A DNA stretch of 11,625 bases from JAHEDH01 sp965364515 (GTDB taxonomy: Bacteria > Actinomycetota > Acidimicrobiia > Spongiisociales > ZC4RG35). The notes beneath the pieces are model-generated. The model saw only the letters and a list, made by a program, of their open reading frames with translations, did not search any database and was not told the origin of the DNA. The DNA is taken from assembly GCA_965364515.1 (NCBI GenBank), contig CBDTXZ010000094.1, positions 1-11,625 of the forward strand, read 5' to 3'. How positions within the stretch are numbered: position 1 is the stretch's first letter; each line of letters opens with the position of its first letter. A program made the translations under genes and the position numbers. Of the stretch, positions 1 through 6,481 are shown piece after piece.

Positions 1-346
1 GGAAGTCGACCCCGAACAGCGGCCACAGGAAGATCTCGGTGGACGCCCACATCCCATCGATGAGCAGATGGAAGAACCAGGCCACGATCAGCGCCATCCA
101 CGCACGACGCCGGCGCCCACGACGGGTGGCGAGGAGGATGACCACTGCGACCACCGTCGGGACCACGAGCGTGTGCGCATGGATCTCACCCGAGGAGTAG
201 CGATCGGCGAAGAGCACCGTTCCGGTCAGGAGATCGACGACGTCGGGCAGTACTGCGCCGACGGCGAGGAATCTCAGATCGACCTTGGGATCGCGGAAGA
301 TCCACCGGAAGAGGAAGAGCGCGGCCGCCACGTGCCAGAAGATCAT
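1..346 (-). CDS. Membrane protein of the DUF457/YdjM type, C-terminus beyond the left edge
   Basis: The first 115 codons of a hydrophobic protein are visible, running off the left end. Residues 1-15 and about 26-40 are hydrophobic. LPDVVDLL (33-40), a His pair in EIHAHTL (54-60), a membrane segment at about 61-73, an Arg-rich loop RRGRRRR (75-81), then a segment ending FFHLLIDGMW (91-100) and FLWPLFG (106-112). The order 'LPD..D / H.H / HLL.D / WP..G' resembles the DUF457/YdjM/YbcI family of inner-membrane proteins, often labelled membrane-bound metal-dependent hydrolases; no activity is firmly established for most members. The ATG at 346 follows a GGAGA ribosome-binding site (350-354) and lies 10 bases after the stop of the zinc-ribbon gene, so it is very likely co-transcribed with it. 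The family call is from motif pattern only and the C-terminal half is not visible. Confidence 0.66.
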   Translation of the reverse strand, partial: MIFWHVAAALFLFRWIFRDPKVDLRFLAVGAVLPDVVDLLTGTVLFADRYSSGEIHAHTLVVPTVVAVVILLATRRGRRRRAWMALIVAWFFHLLIDGMWASTEIFLWPLFGVDF

Positions 347-356
347 CGCTCTCCGG

Positions 357-1064
357 TCACATGACGAGAATGCGCCGACAGTGGACGCACAGCGGCGGGT
401 CGCTCTCCCTCGCCTCGTTCTGTTCGGTGGTCGACAGCGCAAGATGGCATCCGCCGCACTGACCGTGCTCGAGCCTCCCGACCGCCACACCTTCCTTGGT
501 TCGCCGTAGCTTCTCGTACCGCTCCAGGAGGTCTGCGGGAATGCCCTCGACGATCCCGGCCTTTCTGGCTTCGATGCGTCCGACGTCCAGGTCGATCTGT
601 TTCCATGCGGCCCCGATGGTCGACTCGAGCTCCTGTTCGGTGGCCCTCGTCGCCTCGACCCGACGTTCGGCCTCGGCGACCTGCGCCTCGAGCTCCTCGC
701 GTTCGTCCAACATCTCGAGAACACGCTCTTCCATGTTCTCCTTGCGCGTCCGCAACTGTTGCACGTCGAGACGCATGTTCTCCGTCTCGCGGGCGTTCAT
801 GCCGCCGGAGAACAACCTCGTCTCGGTCTCGGACAGCTTGATCTCGGTGAGCTCGAGCTCACCCTCGGCCTTGTCGAGGTCGAGATTCATCTGCTTGAGC
901 TGTTCGGAGAGGTCCGAGGCAGAGGTCTCTGCCTCGACCCGTGCGGCGTTCGCCGCCTTGTATTGCTCCAACTCGGGAAGATGCTGGCGTTGATCGAGCA
1001 GGCGATCGATCTCGAGGTCCACGGCCTGGAGATCGAGCAGGTCTGCCAACGCCGGAATCTCCAC
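357..1064 (-). CDS. Coiled-coil protein with C-terminal C4-type zinc ribbon (zf-RING_7 / DUF164 family)
   Basis: A 235-residue cytoplasmic protein. Residues about 15-165 form a long charged coiled-coil helical hairpin with heptad-like Leu/Glu/Arg spacing; the family turn sequence LFSGGMNARE is at 84-93. The C-terminus is a zinc ribbon with two CxxC knuckles, CGGC (203-206) and CVHC (226-229), which should bind one Zn2+. Length and layout match the actinobacterial family that sits next to Nif3 genes; as I recall, mycobacteria have Nif3, zinc ribbon and an RNase H gene in this order. A nucleic-acid or protein-binding role has been suggested but is not established. I chose the GTG at 1064 because GAGGAG (1070-1075) lies five bases before it. 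The upstream GTG at 1070 would overlap that site. It lies 29 bases after the Nif3 stop, so the two are probably one operon. Confidence 0.9.
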   Translation of the reverse strand: MEIPALADLLDLQAVDLEIDRLLDQRQHLPELEQYKAANAARVEAETSASDLSEQLKQMNLDLDKAEGELELTEIKLSETETRLFSGGMNARETENMRLDVQQLRTRKENMEERVLEMLDEREELEAQVAEAERRVEATRATEQELESTIGAAWKQIDLDVGRIEARKAGIVEGIPADLLERYEKLRRTKEGVAVGRLEHGQCGGCHLALSTTEQNEARESDPPLCVHCRRILVM

Positions 1065-1069
1065 ATGCA

Positions 1070-1075
1070 CTCCTC
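1070..1075 (-). promoter_or_regulatory. Ribosome-binding site deciding the zinc-ribbon gene start
   Basis: GAGGAG on the minus strand, five bases before the GTG at 1064. It rules against the in-frame GTG at 1070-1068, which would overlap the site. It also shows that this internal operon gene uses a Shine-Dalgarno sequence, unlike several first genes in the window that have only a close -10 box. Confidence 0.7.
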
Positions 1076-1093
1076 AGATCGGGAACGGAGAGG

Positions 1094-2185
1094 CTACCGC
1101 CACGGTGTTGGGTCTGCGTCAGTGAGATCCGTCACGGGGATTCCCCCGCGAACCGCACGCTCGACTGCGGCTACGAGTGCGCCCATCCCTGGTCGCTCTG
1201 TGGGCGTATGTCCGGGATCGACCACGCACAGGCCGCTGTCCACGGCAGCCACGACGCGATGATGCGACACGTCCCCGGTGACGACAGCGTCGGCACCCAA
1301 CGATCGGGCGGCTCCGAGGAAGTCCGCCCCCGAACCGGGAACGACCGCCACACGCGCCACGGCACGAGCGGGGTCACCCGAAACGCGTAGGCCCGCGTGA
1401 CCGAGCCGGTCTCCGACCAGACGGCCGAGCGCTTCGAGACTCCCGGACCACGAGCCGATGCGTCCGATGAAGCCCGTGTTCGAGACGACCTCGTAGACGT
1501 CGAAGGCGGGCTGCTCATAGGGGTGGACGGCAACGAGCGCAGAGATCAGGGCGTCCCGTCTGGAAGCGGGCGCGATCATCTCGAGGCGGATCTCCTCCTC
1601 GGCATTCTCGGTCCCGACCTCACCGAGAACCGGATTCGTGCCGGCAGCCGGGAGAAACGTTCCGATTCCCGGGGTGCGAAACGAGCAACGGGAATATCCG
1701 CCGATCACTCCTGCGCCCACCTGACCGAGGGCGTCGGCAACTGCCGCGACCTGTTGCTCGGGAACGAACGTGACCAGCTTGATCTGGCTTGCCGGCTCGC
1801 TCGGCCCGAATCCGACGACGTCACTCAGGTCGAGGGCCTGAGCGAGCGAGTCTGCAGTGCCTCCTTCGGCGACGTCGAAGCTCGTGTGAGCGATGACGAG
1901 CGAACGCCCACCCGCCACGAGCCGAAACGCCCGTCCGGCGGCACCGGCGCCCGACGTCAGGCGGTTGACGGGGCGGAACAGGAGAGGGTGGTAGGCCACG
2001 AGCAAGTCGAGTGATCGGGCCTCGGCCTGTTCGAGAACCGGCTCGGTGACCTCATGGCACACGCCGACTCCACCGACCGGAGCCCGCCCGTCGCCGAGCT
2101 GGAGCCCGTCGACGTCCCACCCGGCAGCTCCGGGACCGCCGATCTCGGTGGACAACGTTCGGGCGAAGTCGGCAACAGTGATCAC
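1094..2185 (-). CDS. Nif3-like dinuclear metal centre protein (YbgI/YqfO family)
   Basis: A 363-residue Nif3-family protein. These form toroidal hexamers with a two-metal site per subunit; some are annotated GTP cyclohydrolase 1 type 2, but the physiological reaction is unsettled. Visible motifs: WDVDGLQLGD (23-32), LLVAYHPLLF (61-70), AHTSFD (99-104), VTGDVSHH (302-309) and GHTPTE (325-330). The metal ligands are expected at H66, D104, H326 and E330. The first His of the usual 'HHP' is Tyr (Y65), as I recall it is in eukaryotic NIF3L1 (SYHP). Residues about 134-232 (starting QIKLVTFVP, ending HPYEQPAFDVYEV) are the CutA/PII-like insert of the longer YqfO class, so length is normal for that class. 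The GTG start lacks a Shine-Dalgarno sequence but has TACGCT eight bases upstream. It is the first gene of a probable three-gene operon. Confidence 0.93.
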   Translation of the reverse strand: MITVADFARTLSTEIGGPGAAGWDVDGLQLGDGRAPVGGVGVCHEVTEPVLEQAEARSLDLLVAYHPLLFRPVNRLTSGAGAAGRAFRLVAGGRSLVIAHTSFDVAEGGTADSLAQALDLSDVVGFGPSEPASQIKLVTFVPEQQVAAVADALGQVGAGVIGGYSRCSFRTPGIGTFLPAAGTNPVLGEVGTENAEEEIRLEMIAPASRRDALISALVAVHPYEQPAFDVYEVVSNTGFIGRIGSWSGSLEALGRLVGDRLGHAGLRVSGDPARAVARVAVVPGSGADFLGAARSLGADAVVTGDVSHHRVVAAVDSGLCVVDPGHTPTERPGMGALVAAVERAVRGGIPVTDLTDADPTPWR

Positions 2186-2193
2186 GGGGTTGG

Positions 2194-2222
2194 AGCGTAC
2201 CGACCGTAACGTTGCGCGTCAT
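2194..2222 (-). promoter_or_regulatory. Putative leaderless-type promoter of the Nif3 operon
   Basis: Minus strand: -10 box TACGCT (2199-2194), a 17-base spacer, and ATGACG (2222-2217), which matches four of six bases of TTGACA. The GTG start is eight bases after the -10 box, so the transcript would have almost no leader. The -35 element overlaps the ATG of the divergent gene. Inferred from sequence only. Confidence 0.5.
2207..2212 (+). promoter_or_regulatory. Putative -10 box of the divergent membrane-protein gene
   Basis: TAACGT lies eight bases before the ATG at 2221, where no ribosome-binding site is visible; this would give a (near-)leaderless mRNA. No acceptable -35 is seen at 16-19 bases, so this is weaker than the opposing promoter 7 bp away. 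Confidence 0.35.
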
Positions 2223-2859
2223 GACGACGAGACGAACACGCCCCGAGCCAGGCTCTCGCTTCCGCCCCACTGCTCCGGCGCAGAGCCGAGTCGCTCGCCA
2301 CCCCCAGCGTGGCCGGTCGCCGCGCAATCCGTTCCTCGTCGGCCTCGGATTGACCCTGATCGCAATCGGATTTCTGTATTTCTTCTTCTCGACTCAACAG
2401 TCTCCGATCACCTTCGGATTCGACCGCTCGGAGTTCGTCGCACGCTGGAACGATGCCGCTGCCGAGGCGGACCAACCCGGCCTGCTGATCTCCGAGGTGG
2501 TGTGGACAGACGAGGATGCGGGCGTGTTCGGTTTTGCCTTCTCAGAATCGATGTCGGTGATCGGCAGGGTGGACCGCACTCCGATCCAAGACGTCGAGGA
2601 GCTCGCCCTCGTGGGTGAGCCCGATCTCGATGGCGAGAGGTTGGTGGTGGCGGGGATGGAACTGGTGATCATGGTGACCGAACCTGAGCTCGACACCGTC
2701 GAGCGGACCGCCCTCCTCGAGGATCTCGCCGTGCTGGGCAGCCTCCCCGCCGACCCCGATCAGCGGACCACGGCGGGCACGACCGAGTTCCGGGTTGCGG
2801 CGGATCCTCTGGGTGGCGTCCTCGGCATCGGAGCCAGTCCCATGGGGATCTCCGACTAG
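2221..2859 (+). CDS. Hypothetical single-pass membrane protein with acidic extracytoplasmic domain
   Basis: A 212-residue protein I do not recognise. Residues 1-37 are basic and Arg/Pro-rich (cytoplasmic). Residues 38-57 are one membrane helix (LVGLGLTLIAIGFLYFFFS). The remainder is an acidic soluble region, presumably outside, with an alternating hydrophobic pattern suggesting beta strands, for example LVVAGMELVIMV (141-152) and ISEVVWTDEDAGVFGFAFS (90-108). There are no Cys or catalytic motifs. The positive-inside rule gives N-in, C-out. I chose the ATG at 2221; a TTG three codons upstream (2212) is in frame but would overlap the -10-like TAACGT. Codon use is strongly GC3 like the neighbours, so the gene is real. 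It stands alone, divergent from Nif3 and convergent with the P450. A signal anchor with an envelope role is the most that can be inferred. Confidence 0.8.
   Translation: MTTRRTRPEPGSRFRPTAPAQSRVARHPQRGRSPRNPFLVGLGLTLIAIGFLYFFFSTQQSPITFGFDRSEFVARWNDAAAEADQPGLLISEVVWTDEDAGVFGFAFSESMSVIGRVDRTPIQDVEELALVGEPDLDGERLVVAGMELVIMVTEPELDTVERTALLEDLAVLGSLPADPDQRTTAGTTEFRVAADPLGGVLGIGASPMGISD
2856..2859. other. Convergent stop codons sharing a CTAG palindrome
   Basis: The plus-strand TAG (2857-2859) of the membrane-protein gene and the minus-strand TAG (2858-2856) of the P450 gene are read from the same CTAG. There is no room for a terminator between the two genes. Confidence 0.9.
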
Positions 2860-4172
2860 ACGCGGTGGATTCTCATCGGCATCCCGTTGTCGACCGACAT
2901 GGTGAAGCCGGCCTCGGGCTCCGGAGGCTTCTCCCCCACGTACTCGAACCGCAGCCGCTGGAGGAGCGTCGGAATCGTGAGACGCATCTCCATCATGGCG
3001 AAGTGGTCTCCGAGGCATTTCTTGGGTCCGTCGAGGAACGGGATGTATTGGAACCTGTGCCGACCGTCTTGCGACCCGAACCGATCCGGTTCGAAGTGGT
3101 CGGGGTCGCGCCAGGCGACCGGATCACGATGCAGGCCCCTGATGTTGATGACGAGCCGGGTCCCCTCCGGGATCTCCACACCGGACACCGTGTGGGCGAC
3201 GTCTGCTTCGCGGATCGTCAGATACACCGCCGGATAGAGGCGCATCGTCTCGAGGATCACCCGCTCCACGAACGGCATCCGGTCGAGATCGTCGACGGTG
3301 ATCCTCCGGTCTCCCACGACCTCGGAGATCTCCTCCCGTACTCGGGCCTCGATCTCGGGGTGGGTGCTCAACAGGTACAGCAGCCAGGTCTGGGTCTCGG
3401 CGGTGGTTTCGTGTCCGGCGAACACGATTCCCGACATCTCGCCCACCAGATCCATCGGCCCGAACGATCGCCCGTCGTCGTCGAGGTGTTCGGCGATGAG
3501 CATGTCGAGGAGATCCCCCTGCGGCTCGTTGCCGGCGATGCGCTCCTGGACGATGTCGAAGAGGGTCTTCCAGCGATATTTGGTGAGCCGACGCAATTCG
3601 AGGTTGGCGGGTGTCGGGAGCCAGTACGGGACCGGGATCGGAGCGGCGGCGCGTCCGGCGACGACGTCTGAGGCTTTCTCGAATGACTTCTTGAGCCGCT
3701 CGACCTCGTCGTCGGCCGTCACCGAGAACATCGTCTGGAGGATCATCCGCATCGTCATGGTCCGCAGCGCCTCCTGCAGGTCGACCCGTCCGGGCAACTC
3801 GCCGGCCATGCGGATGGCATGATCGACCATCGCGTCGGCGAACCCGGCGATCGATTGCCGACGGAACGCCGGAGTGAGGAGCCGACGCCTCCATTTCCAC
3901 TCCTCCCAGCGGTCGGTGTTGAACATCAGCTCGGGCCCGGGGCCACGGTTGAGCTTCATCAACCTGCGGTCGCGTGGGTACGACTTCACCTCCTTGAGCA
4001 GGATGTGCTCGGCGATCACCGGATCGGTGACGACCCAGAAGTGCTGGGCTCCGAAACGAACCGGCACGACCGGGCCACGCCGCCCTGCCGTCGTCCAGAA
4101 GTCGAGCCGCTCGCGCCTGAAGTCGAGATACTCACCGATCACGGGCAGACCATTGCCGCTGCCGAGTCCCAT
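2856..4172 (-). CDS. Cytochrome P450
   Basis: A 438-residue haem-thiolate monooxygenase; it would insert one oxygen atom into an unknown substrate using electrons from a separate ferredoxin or reductase (none is encoded here). Motifs in order: C-helix WxxxR (W92-R96, in WKWRRRLLTPAF), I-helix AGHETTA (252-258) for O2 activation, K-helix ExxR as ETMR (308-311), FEPDRF (360-365), and the Cys-ligand loop FLDGPKKCLG (379-388) with C386 as the haem ligand. That loop differs from the usual FxxGxRxC form in having Lys for Arg and Leu after the Phe. I chose the ATG at 4172 because TACGCT lies six bases upstream and the protein then begins close to the first P450 strand; an in-frame ATG at 4262 would add 30 residues unlike P450s. 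There is no membrane anchor, so it is soluble. The family number cannot be given from sequence alone. Confidence 0.95.
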   Translation of the reverse strand: MGLGSGNGLPVIGEYLDFRRERLDFWTTAGRRGPVVPVRFGAQHFWVVTDPVIAEHILLKEVKSYPRDRRLMKLNRGPGPELMFNTDRWEEWKWRRRLLTPAFRRQSIAGFADAMVDHAIRMAGELPGRVDLQEALRTMTMRMILQTMFSVTADDEVERLKKSFEKASDVVAGRAAAPIPVPYWLPTPANLELRRLTKYRWKTLFDIVQERIAGNEPQGDLLDMLIAEHLDDDGRSFGPMDLVGEMSGIVFAGHETTAETQTWLLYLLSTHPEIEARVREEISEVVGDRRITVDDLDRMPFVERVILETMRLYPAVYLTIREADVAHTVSGVEIPEGTRLVINIRGLHRDPVAWRDPDHFEPDRFGSQDGRHRFQYIPFLDGPKKCLGDHFAMMEMRLTIPTLLQRLRFEYVGEKPPEPEAGFTMSVDNGMPMRIHRV

Positions 4173-4178
4173 CGAGCA

Positions 4179-4184
4179 AGCGTA
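4179..4184 (-). promoter_or_regulatory. Putative -10 box for a leaderless P450 transcript
   Basis: TACGCT on the minus strand, exactly six bases before the ATG at 4172; no ribosome-binding site is visible. No good -35 is seen at 16-19 bases. It matches the boxes before the Nif3 and first methyltransferase genes. Confidence 0.45.
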
Positions 4185-4277
4185 CGCATCGGGCACATAC
4201 TCGCGTCCATCCGACGCCCATACACCGAGAACAGACCGTCCTGCTCGGAGTGCGCGCGGCATCCATACACGCCGCGT

Positions 4278-5468
4278 TCACGGTGTGGCGCGTTGCGCCT
4301 CGGCGGTGGGTAGGTGTCGCGCAAAAGGCCCGAACCAGCCGATGAGCACGATCGCGCCAGCGACGGAAGACCCGACGACCAGGGTCATCTGAGAGCCGAG
4401 AACCGCGATTCCGACGCCGGCGACCAATGAACCCGTCGTCTGGCCGAGTCGGGCCGCACCGACCCACACGGCGACCGCAGCTCCTCGGTGCTGGTCGGGC
4501 GCAGCGGACACGTTGACGTCCTGCAGGGTCGGGACCAACGCGCCTTCGGAAGCCCCGTAGATCAGTGCACCGACTGCGACTACGAGCACCGACCCGGCCA
4601 GCCCGAGCGTGAGGAATGCGATCACGAGACCGAGCGATGCCACCACGACGACGGTTCTGGCAGGGACGATCGAGCGGATCCGACTCTGGTTGAACGCCGC
4701 CAGGGTCGACGTGAGGGCGGGAAGTGATATGAGCAGACCTCGTGCCGATGCGCCGAGCCCGAATCGCTCTGCCAGATACACGGGCAGCACTGTGAGCATG
4801 AGTCCGAAGATCGCCACGAACACGAAGAATCCGGACAGAATCGACATTGCGATCACAGGAGTGCGAACGACCTCGCCGGCACCTGTCAGCTGATCTCGCA
4901 GCGACGGGGGGTCGGTGGGCCGGTACCGGTCGAGAGACAGCCACACCCACCCTGCGGTACCGAACGCGAGGGTGTAGATGGAGAAGGCGACCCGCCAGCC
5001 GAGGAGTTCGGTGAGTGTCCCCGACAGCAACGGGAGGGCGGCGAGGCCGACCGTGAGCACCGCCGAGTTCCTACCGACGATTCTCGTTCGCTCGAACCCG
5101 GACCAGTGGTCGCCGATCAGAACGACTGCCAGGTTGATCAGGCCGGCCGACCCGACGCCCTGCAAGAACCTCGCCGCCAGGAGAATCTCGAAGGTCGGGG
5201 CCAGGGCACCTGCGAGTCCGAAGGTCCCGAAGATGACCAGACACGTCGTGAGCACGATGCGCCGGCCGAAACGATCCGCGAGCAGGCCGATCACCGGTGC
5301 AAGCACGATGCCGGCCGTGGATCCGGCAGCTACGAGGATGCCCGATCGGCCCGACGGCACGTCCAGGTCGGCGAGGATATCGGGGATCGCGGGCGTGACC
5401 AGCGTGTTGTTGAGGATCCCCGTCAACGTGATGGCGAAGATCAGCTGAAGTGGGGGTCGGCGGCTCAC
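4278..5468 (-). CDS. Major facilitator superfamily transporter, DHA1 drug:H+ antiporter-like
   Basis: A 396-residue inner-membrane protein with about 12 hydrophobic segments in two six-helix halves, separated by a polar loop near 181-198 (RYRPTDPPSLRDQL). MFS motif A is in the loop between helices 2 and 3, GLLADRFGRR (61-70). Motif B is ARFLQGVGSAG (99-109). A motif-C-like G-P-G pattern GLAALPLLSG (141-150) is typical of antiporters. These point to a proton-driven exporter of small molecules; the substrate cannot be read from sequence. The GTG start at 5468 has no clear Shine-Dalgarno sequence but has TAGGCT six bases upstream. It is 105 bases upstream of the P450 on the same strand. Each gene has its own -10-like box, so a shared function (for example export of a P450 product) is only a possibility. 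Confidence 0.9.
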   Translation of the reverse strand: MSRRPPLQLIFAITLTGILNNTLVTPAIPDILADLDVPSGRSGILVAAGSTAGIVLAPVIGLLADRFGRRIVLTTCLVIFGTFGLAGALAPTFEILLAARFLQGVGSAGLINLAVVLIGDHWSGFERTRIVGRNSAVLTVGLAALPLLSGTLTELLGWRVAFSIYTLAFGTAGWVWLSLDRYRPTDPPSLRDQLTGAGEVVRTPVIAMSILSGFFVFVAIFGLMLTVLPVYLAERFGLGASARGLLISLPALTSTLAAFNQSRIRSIVPARTVVVVASLGLVIAFLTLGLAGSVLVVAVGALIYGASEGALVPTLQDVNVSAAPDQHRGAAVAVWVGAARLGQTTGSLVAGVGIAVLGSQMTLVVGSSVAGAIVLIGWFGPFARHLPTAEAQRATP

Positions 5469-5474
5469 GATCGC

Positions 5475-5480
5475 AGCCTA
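5475..5480 (-). promoter_or_regulatory. Putative -10 box for a leaderless MFS transcript
   Basis: TAGGCT on the minus strand, six bases before the GTG at 5468. It has the same spacing as the P450 and methyltransferase boxes. No convincing -35 is visible. Confidence 0.38.
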
Positions 5481-5550
5481 TGAGGAGATCGCCGGCGCAC
5501 CTCTGATCAGCCATCCTTCGGTCTGATCGGAGCGCTCGGGCGCGGAGCCG

Positions 5551-5880
5551 GTGGCCGTCGGCGACACATCATCGGACTACACATGGATCGTGGACATCCC
5601 GGTCCCACTGGTTCTCGATGGCGGAGCGGAGCGCATCACCGCCGTCAGCCATGGATTCACAGTCTTCGATAGCCCGGACGCTCCACTCGAAGTCACATCC
5701 GACGTGGTCGAAGGCGCAGCCTTCACCGTGATCGAGTTCGAGGAGGACGCCGACCTGCGGGAGGCCGAGCCTGCTCCCCCACGAACCGACTGGTCTCCAC
5801 TCCTGGGACTGATCGCAGGGATCACGCCCTTCGTGATGGTCGCGGTCGCGACCTCCAGTCGAGGACATCGGCCTCGATGA
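5551..5880 (+). pseudogene. Short ORF with C-terminal membrane segment; possible 5'-truncated gene
   Basis: A 109-residue frame from GTG 5551; the frame is open back to a TGA at 5524. I do not recognise it. Residues 1-80 are acidic and predicted beta-rich (WIVDIPVPLVLDG, VSHGFTVFDSPDAP, FTVIEFEED). A Pro-rich linker (74-79) leads to one membrane helix, about 82-101 (SPLLGLIAGITPFVMVAVAT), then a basic tail RGHRPR. That is the C-terminal layout of a type I surface protein, but there is no signal peptide and no room for one between 5468 and 5551. Codon use is clearly coding (GC3-rich), so it was or is a gene. The best reading is a remnant that lost its 5' end when the MFS side was joined. A genuine small tail-anchored protein is the alternative. 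It ends six bases from the convergent methyltransferase gene. Confidence 0.45.
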
Positions 5881-5886
5881 CTCCGA

Positions 5887-6477
5887 TCACCAACCGGGGT
5901 CGCCGTTGCAGGCGACCAGGCGGGCGATGACGTAGGGGTCTTTGCCGCTGTCAGAGGGTTCGATCGTCTCTGAATACAAGACGACCCTCAGTTCACCGAA
6001 GGCTTCGAGTAGCTCGCCCGGAGCGAGGCGGAACTCTTCGTCCGAAGGACCGGAGACCGCGAGATGAGTCTGGAGGTGATGCTCCACCAGGACCCATCCG
6101 CTCGGAGCGAGCCCCGACACGAGGCGAGGCCAGAGTCGAGGGTTCCGATACCGGATGATGGAGATGACGTCGAATGCACCCGGGTCAGGTCGCCAATCGT
6201 CCAGATCCGCAACCACCCAGGTGGGATGCAAGCCCCGCCTGGCGGCCTCGGCGCGGCCCCGGTCGACGGCCACCTGCGAGATGTCGACTGCGGTGACGTC
6301 GAAACCGGCCTCGGCGAGAAACAGGGCGTTGCGGCCGGTCCCACAGGCCACGTCGAGCGCTTTGCCACTTCCGATTCGTGGGACCCACTCTGCGAGGAAG
6401 GGTGCAGCATGACTGCGGGGGCGATACTCCCCGGCGGCGTATCTCCGGTCCCACTTGCTGCGTTCGAGCTCGCTCAC
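5887..6477 (-). CDS. Class I SAM-dependent methyltransferase (second of a tandem pair)
   Basis: A 196-residue Rossmann-fold methyltransferase. Motif I ALDVACGTGRNALFLA (40-55) binds S-adenosylmethionine, VTAVDIS (61-67) carries the acidic residue for the ribose hydroxyls, and VVADLDDW (88-95) is the adenine-binding region. The C-terminal half (VLVEHHLQTH at 129-138, VLYSETIEP at 166-174) is typical of TehB-like/UbiE-like small-molecule methyltransferases; the substrate is unknown. The GTG at 6477 comes four bases after the upstream paralogue's stop, implying translational coupling. An upstream in-frame ATG (6531) would overlap that gene by 50 bases and add residues without family similarity, so I rejected it. 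It is clearly homologous to its neighbour over residues about 38-106. Confidence 0.87.
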   Translation of the reverse strand: MSELERSKWDRRYAAGEYRPRSHAAPFLAEWVPRIGSGKALDVACGTGRNALFLAEAGFDVTAVDISQVAVDRGRAEAARRGLHPTWVVADLDDWRPDPGAFDVISIIRYRNPRLWPRLVSGLAPSGWVLVEHHLQTHLAVSGPSDEEFRLAPGELLEAFGELRVVLYSETIEPSDSGKDPYVIARLVACNGDPGW

Positions 6478-6481
6478 GACG

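Noticed and set aside
1397..2014. Long plus-strand frame opposite the Nif3 gene
   Set aside because: It is antisense to a gene with clear family motifs, is rich in Arg/Asp/Glu, and is the usual by-product of high-GC codon use. The same applies to frames opposite the P450 (2865-3671) and SLH genes (7686-8381).
4173..4262. N-terminal extension of the P450 from ATG 4262
   Set aside because: The 30 extra residues do not resemble a P450 start or a membrane anchor, there is no ribosome-binding site, and the -10-like box at 4179-4184 lies inside them.
2856..5468. P450 plus MFS exporter as a secondary-metabolite gene cluster
   Set aside because: No biosynthetic, regulatory or redox-partner gene is adjacent, and each gene appears to have its own promoter box.
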